Shown piece after piece: positions 34,688-44,492 of a DNA stretch of 64,000 bases. The stretch's first letter is position 1. Each line of letters starts with the position of its first letter. The stretch covers positions 186,001 through 250,000 of the forward strand of contig PUDQ02000056.1 of NCBI GenBank assembly GCA_002964805.2, given 5' to 3'. Made by a program: the position numbers and the translations under genes. The notes under the pieces are model-generated. The model was not told the origin of the DNA and did no database searches. It was given only the letters and a program-made list of their open reading frames with translations. The DNA comes from Trametes villosa (Eukaryota; Basidiomycota; Agaricomycetes; Polyporales; Polyporaceae).

Positions 34688-35450
34688 GGTAGAACTACGG
34701 CAAGAAGGTGAGCGTCATATGTTTCTCGTATATGAAAGCAGCTTACATAGTTATAGTATGTGCGGATCACGCTCTAGGTGACACCGAGGCTGCGTCAAAA
34801 GCTGTTCACCTATTGCTACCAAGTAGGCCACTCACCTTCCAAGTCGCGATTTCTGCGGTAATTGACGTATTATCTATAGCGAACGGTAATTTGGCGTCAG
34901 AGTGACTCTCATCCAGTGCCATAAATCGCTCACCTGTTATAGGATCAGGATGAGTTGGTAGTAGCGGCGTTAGGTGAGTGGCAACAGCTGGTGGCAGCAA
35001 GGTGAAAGAGGTACGGCGCCCAAACACGCGCGGCGCGTCGCGCTCTTTATTATGTAGCTCCAACATGTGATCGCGTGTGTGCAAAGCACCTTGTCCTCGC
35101 ATAGTTGGGTCTATGCAATTCCCTGGGCCCCCTTTGATGCTAGATAGGCCACGTATACTCAGTAAACCCGCTATCAACTCCCGGAGCGAGGGATAGAACT
35201 CTGCTCTCGAGATCTCTGAGAGTCAGACTGACCAAGCGCGCGCCGAACCGCTGTCTCAACCTGGTGTACATAACTTGCATTAGCAAACCATAGTCGACAA
35301 CGCCATAGTCCAGGAATTATGTGGTGAATGTAGTGTACGCTCAAGTTCATACGTGAGGCGGTTCGCTTGGACTATTCCAGGTAGGTCAGCTGGCCAGGGC
35401 TACCAGTACGAGCCATCGTATAGCACGTCATGGAGTGCGGCGAGCTCGCC
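34688..35450. other. Upstream region of copy D, homologous to 37880-38300
   Basis: No gene. The stretch from about 34780 to 35100 lines up with 37960-38260 upstream of copy E: shared blocks include cctgttat, aggatgagttggtag and gcgcggcgcgtcgcgctctt. The two gene copies were therefore duplicated together with their promoters. Confidence 0.75.
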
Positions 35451-37879
35451 CTATCGCTCAGTCAGTATGTGCACCAACCGGCATAATGGAATTGTGTAGT
35501 TTCACTCACCATGGACATCTCGTCCGCCTCCCAGGGCTTGATTCCCTGCAGCATCAGCTCTTCGTAGAAGCCGTCCATATGGTCCTGATAATCGTCATAG
35601 TCGTCATACCCAAAGCCAAAGGCACTGCGCCCGCCGGCGCGCCGCCCATGCCCCCGGCTCGTCGACGCCTTCTTCCCCTTCTTCTTGTTCTTCTGCTCTG
35701 CCGTCGGAGCAACGTACTTGGCGTCCACCCACAGGTCCTCACGCCAGGGATCTGGCTTCGCCGCCTCTGCGAGCATCGCCCTTGGGAAGCGGCTGCGCGG
35801 AGCCTGCGCGAACGAGAGGTACATCGAGGTGAGCAGGATTTCGTTGCGCATCTCGTCCTCCCACCAGCCCTCCGCGGGGAGGTAGGTACGGTCGTGCGCA
35901 TACGTGCACCTGTCGTCGCCGAACTTGCATTCGTCTAGCAGCCAGTAGATGCAGACGTTTCGGCCCCTGTAGCACGTACACACGGCGGTCAGCAGAAGCA
36001 CTGTCGCCTAAGCTCGGGCCTGCTCACAGCTCGTCGCGCACGCTCTTCCTGTCTGGGCCGTGCATCCAGCGGCAGCGGGTGCCGTATGTGCACCCCTCGC
36101 GGTTGTAGAACCGGCACGGAATCCCGCTTGCCTTGTGCTTGAAGTCTTCTGAGTCGGACTCCTCTTCGTCGACCGCGACGTCCTCGTACACCTCATCGTC
36201 CTCCGAGTCCACACTTCGTATCCCCTGACGCTTCAGGTCCGCAATTGCCTCGAGCTCGGCGATGGCGGAGGCGTTGGACCCGTCTTTGGCGAGGATGCGC
36301 AGGAGGTCTGTTGACGCGCAAGGTGCCAGTGAGCAATCTGGGGGATGAAACCGAGACGGGAACCTTACAGTTCTCAGCTGCAAAGAAGTAATGCATTTCC
36401 TTCCTCGCCTGCGCCCTCCGATAGAGCGCTTTAATATTCTCCGGGTCGTACACAAGTGCGCGCGATGCTGCACTCTCCGCCAAGTTCCACCTAGCGCTCA
36501 CAGTGAGCACCTCCACACAAGGAAGCCGAGCCATATAGAAACCTACAGTTTGAGCTTGAGGAGCGCCGCGGCTAGATTGGACATGTACACGGGACGGGGG
36601 CCCGCCGCGAGCGCCGCCTTGCGGTACTTCTCCGCCGCCTCCGCCCACTTCTCCTCCTTGAAGAACGCATTCCCCTCCTCCTTGAGCGCGTCTCCCAGCT
36701 TATTCTTCGCTTCGCGAACCCTCGCGCGCTGCGCCCTACGTGCAATCACCTCCGCTTCGCGAGGGCGATGCGGGGCCTGTGCCCCGGGAATGAACACGGG
36801 AGCAGAGGTTGACAGAGGTTTGCGCCCAGATGTAGGTTTCCCGGACGATCTGGATCCCGAGCCCGAAGCAGTGGAAGACGTAGCTGTCTGTTTCGGTTTC
36901 GGCGCCGTAGAGAATGCAGGAGCAGTGGAAGCGGCGGGGAGCGGGATCTCCGCATCCAGCCTCTTCTCGGCCTCGGTCGTCATGTCGGGGCGGATAGTCA
37001 CTCCAACAGTCCTGTTCACCGAACCGAGGTCGCCCGGTTGGATCTTCACCCCGCACATCTCGATGGTGAGCCGGACCGAGCCCTGCTCCCCGTTGACGTC
37101 GCCGACGTACCCCAGGTATCCCTCCCCGACGCGCCCGGTTGGATCTTCACCCCGCACATCTCGATGGTGAGCCGGACCGAGCCCTGCTCCCCGTTGACGT
37201 CGCCGACGTACCCCAGGTATCCCTCCCCGACGCGCGTGAACACCGCGGGGCTCTCCGCAGCCCTGTCGCCCGTGATCGGCACCGACTTGTACACAAGCGA
37301 CTCGAGCTGCGACGCCGAGGTGGGGAGGTACACCGCGCACTCGCGCGCGGCGTTCTTCACGTGCAACGCCTTCATGCTGACCGATGGGAGGAGCGTGGCT
37401 GCGTCGAGCGGCGCAGGCAGCCCTCCAGGGTTCAAGCCGAAGGTGGTGCGGTGGTACGAGCCCTTGTCCCAGTCGAGCCCCCAGTGGCGGAAGAACTCGC
37501 CGACGTGTCCGAGCGGGAAGTGGTTGCTGAGCTGCATCCCGAGCACGACGCGTCCGCCGGTGCGCGCGTAGTCGACAAGCCGCTTGAGGAGTGGGAAGTG
37601 CTTGGGGCGCGTTATCGCGGCGTCGGACACGAGGATGGCGGAGGGGCGGGATGGGTCGGAGAGGGCTTTGTTCGCGGAGCGGGGATGTACGACCTCGACC
37701 ACGGTCGCGTTCTTGCGCAATGCGCCGTAGAGCTGGGCGTACATCTCGTCCGTGTAGGCTTCCTTCTCGAGGGAGATGATGAGGATCTTGGGCTTGGGTG
37801 ATGCCTTGGTCTTGGCCGTGGGCAGGGGTGAGACGGGCGGGCCACCACTCGAGTTCTGGGAAGTGACTGGCTCTGACAT
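35451..37879 (-). pseudogene. Copy E of the family, frameshifted by a 101-bp tandem duplication
   Basis: Nearly identical in layout to copy D: start MSEPVTSQNSSGGPPVSPLP, alpha/beta domain, linker, charged helix, TPR-like exons, SDSEDFKHKASG, finger 1 CRFYNREGCTYGTRCRWMH, finger 2 CIYWLLDECKFGDDRCTYAH, and the Lys-rich then Tyr/Asp-rich tail. At the end of the alpha/beta domain a 101-bp segment (VGEGYLGYVGDVNGEQGS...) is present twice in a row. Because 101 is not a multiple of three, the frame shifts; translation would end after about 277 residues at 37046. The rest of the gene is open in the shifted frame and all downstream splice sites persist. It is either a recent loss or an assembly error. 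The last exon is short (MSM then a probable R and stop at 35451). Confidence 0.8.
37031..37232. repeat. Exact 101-bp tandem duplication in copy E
   Basis: The segment starting cgcccggttggatcttcacc repeats with a period of 101 bases (first copy from 37031, second from 37132). I saw no difference between the two copies. Copies D and F carry only one. Confidence 0.92.
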
Positions 37880-38414
37880 GGTGGACCTTTGGCAACATGG
37901 TAAACGTCATATAGTTTTTGCGCATGAGAGCAACTCACCTAGTCTTTCAAATGTGCGAATTGCGCTCTTGTCAAAGGCCGCCCACGTATCGCTGGCAAGT
38001 AAACCGCTCACCTCCCAAATCACGACTTTTTGCAGCGATTGACGTATGATCTGTAGCCAACGGTATTGCTGTATCAGCATGGCTCAAATATAGTAGCATA
38101 AGCTGCTCACCTGTTATGGGACCAGGATGAGTTGGTAGCAGTAGCGTTACGTGAATGATAACAGGTGGCAACGAGGTGGAAGACGTGTTACGGCGCCAAT
38201 TCTCGCGCGGCGCGTCGCGCTCTTTATTAGCCGACATGTGATCGCGTGTATGCTAAGCGCTTTATCCTCCTCGCGTAGTTTTGCTTCAATGCCAGGCCCC
38301 CGCACGCTTTGAATCTACCAAGTTTCACATGTACACAGTTGAAAAACGAGTCTACTGTACAGAGTAACGGAAACTTCTTCACGGAGTGGGCGGAAGAGCC
38401 CTACTCTCGTACCC
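37880..38414. other. Upstream region of copy E
   Basis: No gene. Duplicated relative of the region upstream of copy D (see 34688-35450). It also contains the 3' end of copy F. Confidence 0.6.
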
Positions 38415-40599
38415 TCAGTCCGACTCGGAGTCCTGATCGAGCGCGCGCCGGATAGCCTGCAGCTCGTCCTGTAATTCATGTGTATCAGCAACCATAGTGT
38501 GCGGAGCAAGAACACGGGGTATAGGCTCACCATCGCGTCGAAGTCGAACGGCTTGATCCCATACATCAACATGTCGTTGAAGTCCCGCGCCGTATGACCC
38601 CCATACATCGCCCGCTCCTCGATCTCCCGCTCCCACGGCTCCAGCTCCTCCTCCTCGCCCGCGTCCGCCCGGATCCGCTCTGCGCGGTGCTGGGCTTGCT
38701 CCTTGTATTCTCCCCCGGCCCACGCATCCTTGCGCCACAACGCGGGCTTCAGCGCCTCCGCGAGGATGCCCTCGGACGGCACGCCCGGCAGGGGCGCCGC
38801 TGCGACGGCAGCGTCGAACTCTCTGCACATGCGGGCGATGCGTTTCGTGTTCGTCCACCATCCGTTTGCGGGAAGGTACGTGCGGTCGTGTGCGTAGAAG
38901 CAGCGGTTGTCGGCGAAGCGGCACTCGCCGAGCAGATAGTATATGCAGACGTTCCGGCCACTGTATGTATCGTGATATGCGAGTATGTGTGTCAGGTGCT
39001 GTTGGAAAGCGAGATGGAAACCCACGTACAGCTCGTCCCGGACACTCCTTGAATCAGGCGCATGGCTGAGGGTGCAGCGCTCACCCTGCGGGCACCCATC
39101 ATGGTTGTACTCCCTGCAAGCCTTACCGTTCCCCACGTGCTTGAAGTCCTCGGAGTCCGATTCGTCCTCGATTTCTACGGGGCCGTCCTCATCTGGGCCG
39201 CCCTCGCGGCCTATCTGGTCGTCCCCAGGCCACTTGCCAGCGAAATTGCTCGAGCCACAGCCTTCAACGGACTCCAGCTGCTCACGCGCAATCTCGTTGC
39301 CGCGGTCTAGCTCGAGAACGCGCTTCAGGTCTAGGGATACGGCACCAACAGGTCAGTCTTCTGCACTGTTCGGAGAGCCTAGGGGCGATGGCGACGTACC
39401 CGCTTCCGCGGCTGGGAAGCGCTCCATGCCCTTGCGTGCCAAAGCCCTCCTGTACAACGCCTTCACGTTGTCGGGCTCGTGAAGAAGCACACGACATGTG
39501 GCGCTCTCCGCAAGCTCCCAGCTCCCAACGAGCGGAAATGTCAACACGCAAGCATTCGTGGAAGGAGTTGGGGATACTCACAGCGATAACTTGAGGAGCG
39601 CCGCGGCGAGATTCGTCAGGTACGCTGACTGGGGGCCGGCGATTGTGGCCGCAGCAAGGTATTTCTCGGCGGCCTCGAGCCATTGCTCCCTTCGGAACAG
39701 TGCATTTCCCTTGAATAAGTTGTGAATGCCAGTGTTGCCCAACATAAATAGCGAGAATATCGTACCTCGTTCTTCAGTGCGTCGGCGCGGCTTGTCTTCT
39801 CCTGGCGAGCCCTGGCACGCCGCTCCTTACGAGCGCTGACCTCTGCTTCGCGTGGACGCCGCGCTGCGGCAGCGGCTGGGAGAGGTATCTCCTCCTCCTC
39901 GGCGTACGAGGCAGAGCGTCCGTTAACAGGATGGAACGACACGCTAGTCGTGATAACCCTCGAGCCGAAGTCGCCGGGCTTGATCTTGACTCCAAGCATC
40001 TCGATGGTGAGCCTGATCGACTGCTGCTCCCCGTTCACGTCCCCGACGTACCCCACATAACCGCTCCCGACGCGCCCAAAGACAGCCGCGCTCTCCTCGG
40101 CTCTCGCGCCGGTAATGGGGGTGGGGGCAAAGACGAGGGACTGCGTGTATGCGCCCTCGGCGGGGAGGTACACGACGTGCTCGCGCGGCGCCTTCACGTA
40201 CACGGCCTTCATGCTGAACTCGGGGAAGAGCGCGGCCGCCGAGAGAGGCGCGGGCAGCCCGACGGGGTTCAGCGCAAAGGTGGTCCGGGAGTAGGCGGTT
40301 CCACGCCAGGACAAGCCCCAGTGCTGGAAGAACGGCTCGAGATCCATGAATGAGATGGTGTTGCTGAATTGCACGCCGAAGACCGCTGTTCCGCCCGCAC
40401 GAACATAGTCGACGAGGCACGACAACAACCGAGCGCACTCTGGACGAGTGATCGCTCCGTCTGTGAAGAGGACGGCTGAGGGAGGAGGGCGTGCAGAGAG
40501 GAGTTCCATCGTGGTATCGACATCCGCCACTTGGGTGAGCCAAGCGTTCTTGCGGATGGCACGGAATAGGGGCTGGTAGGTGTCGCTCATATAGTCCAT
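38415..40599 (-). CDS. Copy F, second half: amidotransferase-like + TPR + double CCCH
   Basis: Full-length-like family domain set. The alpha/beta domain runs from about 40640 (NILVVSLEGMDYMSDTYQPL; PPPSAVLFTDGAITRPECAR; VDYVRAGGTAVFGVQFSN; VGSGYVGYVGDVNGEQQS; LTIEMLGVKIKPGDFGS). Then come the charged helix REAEVSARKERRARARQEKT, TPR-like exons (EQWLEAAEKYLAAATIAGPQ; WELAESATCRVLLHEPDNVK), a longer acidic linker ending DESDSEDFKHVGNG, finger 1 CREYNHDGCPQGERCTLSH, finger 2 CIYYLLGECRFADNRCFYAH, and a tail ending RRALDQDSESD. The start given is the first internal Met. The domain really begins upstream of it after an acceptor at about 40640-40650, so the true 5' exon is either in F's first domain (40752-41423) or undiscovered. 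Internal exons follow copies C and D. Confidence 0.7.
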
Positions 40600-40751
40600 G
40601 CCCTCGAGCGAAACGACCAGGATGTTGCGTCTCGGAGTACTGCGAGAGTCGGAAACCTATCAGTAGTATCATGAGCGGTCAGCGCACAAATCCGGCCGAT
40701 CGAGAGCAGACGTGTGCGTACCGGCGCCGACAGGACCTTCCCCGGACTTAC

Positions 40752-41423
40752 TAGGGCTTTCGATGCGGGGTGGAAGCACATCGCAAGGACTATCGCAGTG
40801 GTCGGTTCTTCTGAGGCCAGCATATCGCCGACATAGCCGAGTCGCCCCCGACCGGCTTTGCAGAAGACCACTGGGGCTCCGAGCGGGACTTGGGCAAGAG
40901 CGTTGTCCTTGTCCTTCGCAAGCTTCTTCAGCTGGTTCTGTCCCAAGTAGACTGCAGCGTCGGGAATCACGTTCTTGAGCTGCACGGCCTTGACGGCGTA
41001 CTTCTTGGGCAGCGGCCGCAGGTCCAAGCCCTTCGCTTCGAAGTTCAGTGCGAAAACCTTGTGGTCGCATTCGCCCATCTTCCAAGGTAAGTCCCAGCCG
41101 ACCCTAAACATGGCTTCCAAGCCGGGAAACCCCACAAAGGAGGCGAAGATGCCCGCATATACAACGGTGCCGCCTGCATGGGCGTATCGTACCAAGGGGA
41201 GGAGGACGTCGTGGTACTCGGGGAACGAAACCGCGTCGTCACATACGATCACGGCTCGTGGCAGCGCGGTGCTGAATAGGCAGCGGAGTGCTTCCGATCT
41301 CGTCTTGGCTGTATGCACTTGGGCCCTTTCGTTGAGAGCCGCAAGGAGATGAGGGCACCGATCCTTAAAGTGATCGTACTGCTCGAGGCAGAGGAGCGCC
41401 ACGAGAGGTTTATGTTCGGACAT
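40752..41423 (-). CDS. Copy F, first half: extra amidotransferase-like domain
   Basis: Begins MSEHKPLVALLCLEQYDHF (41423) and carries one divergent copy of the alpha/beta domain: PRAVIVCDDAVSFPEYHDVL, VRYAHAGGTVVYAGIFASF, GRGRLGYVGDMLASEEPTTA, IVLAMCF. It ends at the best splice donor (CTA|GTAAGTCC, 40752). By analogy with copy A, which has two such domains in tandem, F1 and F2 are probably one gene. But this phase-0 donor does not match the phase-2 acceptor of F2 (cag|TACTCCGAG). Either a micro-exon is missing, another donor is used, F1/F2 are separate genes, or the gene is frameshifted. I cannot decide by eye. Confidence 0.65.
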
Positions 41424-41864
41424 GTTCTGACCAGAGTGGTGAGGAATGGCTGCCGGGATACACGGGATTCGGGAAGATGGAGGAGCGAAAGAAAGCCTCG
41501 GAAACAAGGTTTGCGCCTGCAGAGTCGAGACCCCGCCACCGCGACTCTTCACGTGATCGCGTTTGCCACTCATCTGAGTCGAGTCTGCGGACACGCCCTA
41601 CGTTGCGGGCGTTGCGGCCTACACTCAGGCCAGTTGGGGGTCAACGAGAGAACCAGGGAGGTGCGCTGAGGCTGAGATCATGCTTAGAGTGATGCTTGCC
41701 TTCCGGTACACCAACGTCCACCAACAGCACGTCGATCGAACGGGGTCGCTATATATCTTCAGGACATCGAGGATGGCGCGGGACTTCAAAGGTTCACGGA
41801 TAGACATTAGAACGCAAGCAGATGTACTTCATACAAGATAATACAATGTCCGGACAACACCTCT
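41424..41864. other. Intergenic region (441 nt)
   Basis: Between the MAD1 stop and the copy F start, both on the minus strand. It should hold the copy F promoter. No gene seen. Confidence 0.5.
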
Positions 41865-44346
41865 CTAGATCAGCTGGCCGCCACGCTCCCTCTCCATCTT
41901 GCTCCTCTCGTAACAGTCGAGAGTGACGCTCGCAAGGAATCCGGGTATGCACTGCTCCTGCTCGACCCAGTAGTGGAGCAGCTGCGGTAGCTCCTCGGGA
42001 CCGCCCTCGCCCTGTGCGACCAGCTGCATCTTCACGCCCTCGCCACGCGAGCCCATCGGCGCGAACTCGAACGCGGTGCGGAGGTCGTACTGCGACGTGA
42101 CGCGCACCGCGCCGTTCGGGAAGAACACGAGCTTCACGCCGAGGATCGTCCCGATGGCCTCCCGGAACTCGGCGCTCTTTGCGCTGAACACCTGCGGGAA
42201 GGGTGAGAAAGCGGCGTGCGTGCGTGTTGGCGGAGGGACGCACCTGCTGCAAGCGCAGGAGGCGCTTCTCCTTCTGCTTAAGCTCGTCCTCGAGCTTCTC
42301 CTTGTCCGCCACGACGACCTCGTAACTCTCGCGCGGGATGAGTTCCTCGTTGTTGGCGTTGTTCCCTGGGGCCGCGGCCCGCGCGCCGCTCTCCTCGAGA
42401 TCCTTCAGCCGTTTGAGCAGCGCTTCGTTCTCGCCCTTCAGGCGGTCCATCGCGGCCTTGCTGAGGTCCTCCCACTGCTGCGCGGGATTGTCCTTGAGAC
42501 AGAGGACGCGCGTGTTAGGAGGTAGGTGTCGGCCCGCGCCGATCTCGCCGCGCAGTTCGAAGAGGGTCTGCTCGAGCTCTTCAATCTTCTCCAGCTGCTT
42601 CTCCGTCTCCTCCTCGACCTCCTTGAGCCCTGCGGAAGGCTATAAGTATGTGGGTATAGGAGTTGAGCTTGCAGACGTACGTTTCGCTAGGTCCTCCTTA
42701 GCGGCGCGCTCCTGCTCGATCTCTGCTAGAAGCTGTTGCTTGGCGCCCTGGTCTTCGACGACCACGGGAGACGAGCGCGCGTCTTCCAGCTGCTTCTCGA
42801 GCTCCGCGACAGTGACCTTGTAGTCCTTGACCAAGGCTTCCAGCTCCTGGATGGGCTGTGTGATCTCGTCTTCGGACTTATCCTCGCCATGTGCGGCCTC
42901 CTCTGCATTGAAGCTCGCCTAGAGAATAGTTAGTGCCACTGTGCAGTGGCGCATGGATATTAGAGGACTCACCACCATCGCCTGCAAGAAGCTGATCTCG
43001 CGCTCCGCGAGAGATACCTTGTGATTGCTGCGCGTCACCGAGTCTTTCAGGGTGCGTACTTCCGAGCGCAGGTCCTTGATGGTCTCTTGGGCTTCGCTCT
43101 CGCGTTCCTGTGATTCCGCCAGCTCTTGCTCGCGGTGGCGCAGGAGTGCTACGTTGGATCCGTGCTCCTCAAGCAGGCGTGCGTGCGTAAGGCGAAGGGT
43201 AGACAGACTCTGCGTCACGGAAACGGGGGTCTTGGAAGGAGTGGCGGGTTCGGCGGACGACGCAGCCCTGTGGGTGCGTTAGTAGCGCATAGCGTGTTGA
43301 AAGGACATTACGCACCATTCCTCCCTCTCCTTTCTCGCCGCGTCCAGCTCTGCCTCGAGCTTCACCACCCTGTCGCGCAGCTCCTCCGCACCGCGAACCT
43401 TGCGCTCGAGGTCGCGCTTCTGCTCCCGCAGGACCTCCACGCTCGTCTGCTTTTCGCGGAGGGCGTTCAGCTCGGTCGTCATCTTCGCGTTCGTGCTCTC
43501 AAGTTGGCGCATGTACTTGGCTTGTCGGTGCAACTCCTCGCGAACGACCGTCCAGTCCTCATCTTGAGCGCCGTTCTGGACAAAGCTGCTTTGAGACGCG
43601 CCTAGGTCGTCGAACTGGGCTTGGAGTTCTTCGAATGCGCGGGCGCGTTCCTCGGCGAGTCGCTGGAACTCCGCCACTTCGTGTTCGAGTAAGGACACCT
43701 GACGGCTCAGGGTGGATATCTGCGACTTCTGGGCGGTGATGGTTTGTGCCGTGCTTCGCGCAAGTGAGGAGTTCTCTTCTTCCAGATCGACATGTTGTTC
43801 GCGTAACGCCTGCAATGAAGCGCGTAGCGCCCTGACCTCGCCATCTGTTTTCCGCTGCATAGAGTACGGCGGCGAGTGAGCATCGTAGGCCTGGAAAGAG
43901 GGCGAAGTCACGCACCTTATACTCGGCATACTCGTCTCTCTCTCGCTCCTTCTCCTCCCGTTCCTCCTTCTCGCGCTCCGCAAGCCACCGCCGGTCTCCC
44001 TCGAGCCTCTCGATCGCCAGCTCCTTCTCGCGCACCTTCGACTCGAGCTCGAGCTTCGCCGCCTGTGCCGCCGCGAGCTGCCGCTCCAGCGATGCCTGCG
44101 ACATATGGGTCGAGAACGCCTGTGTGCGCTGCTGCCGCTTGGCGGTCGAAAGCTGTGGATCTGCCAGTCCCAACAACGTGATGTGAGCGTCCGCAGACCG
44201 CGTGGAACGGGGCTGCTAGGCTGCCACTTACCGCGCTCGAGCTCCGCCTGGAGGGAGTCGCGCTTCACCGCGCTGCTGCGCGGTATCGACGACATGAGCC
44301 GGCTCGTCGACGCGACCGGCGTCGTGAACTTGTCGCGCTTGCTCAT
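41865..44346 (-). CDS. MAD1: Spindle assembly checkpoint protein MAD1
   Basis: Coiled-coil protein that binds MAD2 at unattached kinetochores and nuclear pores and delays anaphase. The start MSKRDKFTTPVAST (44346) leaves a short divergent promoter; an in-frame upstream Met at 44472 would lie only about 20 nt from the neighbouring start. Exons are almost entirely heptad coiled coil (for example LERQLAAAQAAKLELESKVR; ISTLSRQVSLLEHEVAEFQR; KDYKVTVAELEKQLEDA). The TRVLCLKDNPAQQW segment matches the conserved RVL..NP block before the globular end. The last exon (VFSAKSAEFREAIGTILGVK; VRVTSQYDLRTAFEF; HYWVEQEQCIPGFLASVTL) is the diagnostic MAD1 C-terminal RWD-like domain. About seven exons with 50-70 nt introns. 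Confidence 0.92.
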
Positions 44347-44492
44347 TGTCGCTGTGGCTTGGTGGCGGTCGGGGACAAGGGGCGGGCGCTCGCCCAGCTC
44401 GCGGAGACGCTCGATGTCGCGAGCGCGTCTCCGGCGTCTAACTTGAGACTGCTCTTTGCTCTTGCTCATCATCTGCGTGCTCTGTGACACTC
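44347..44492. promoter_or_regulatory. Short bidirectional promoter between MAD1 and the DUF262 gene
   Basis: Only 146 nt separate the two divergent ATGs (44346 minus, 44493 plus), so the genes probably share control sequences. No TATA box is evident. The interval is inferred from the start choices. Confidence 0.5.
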
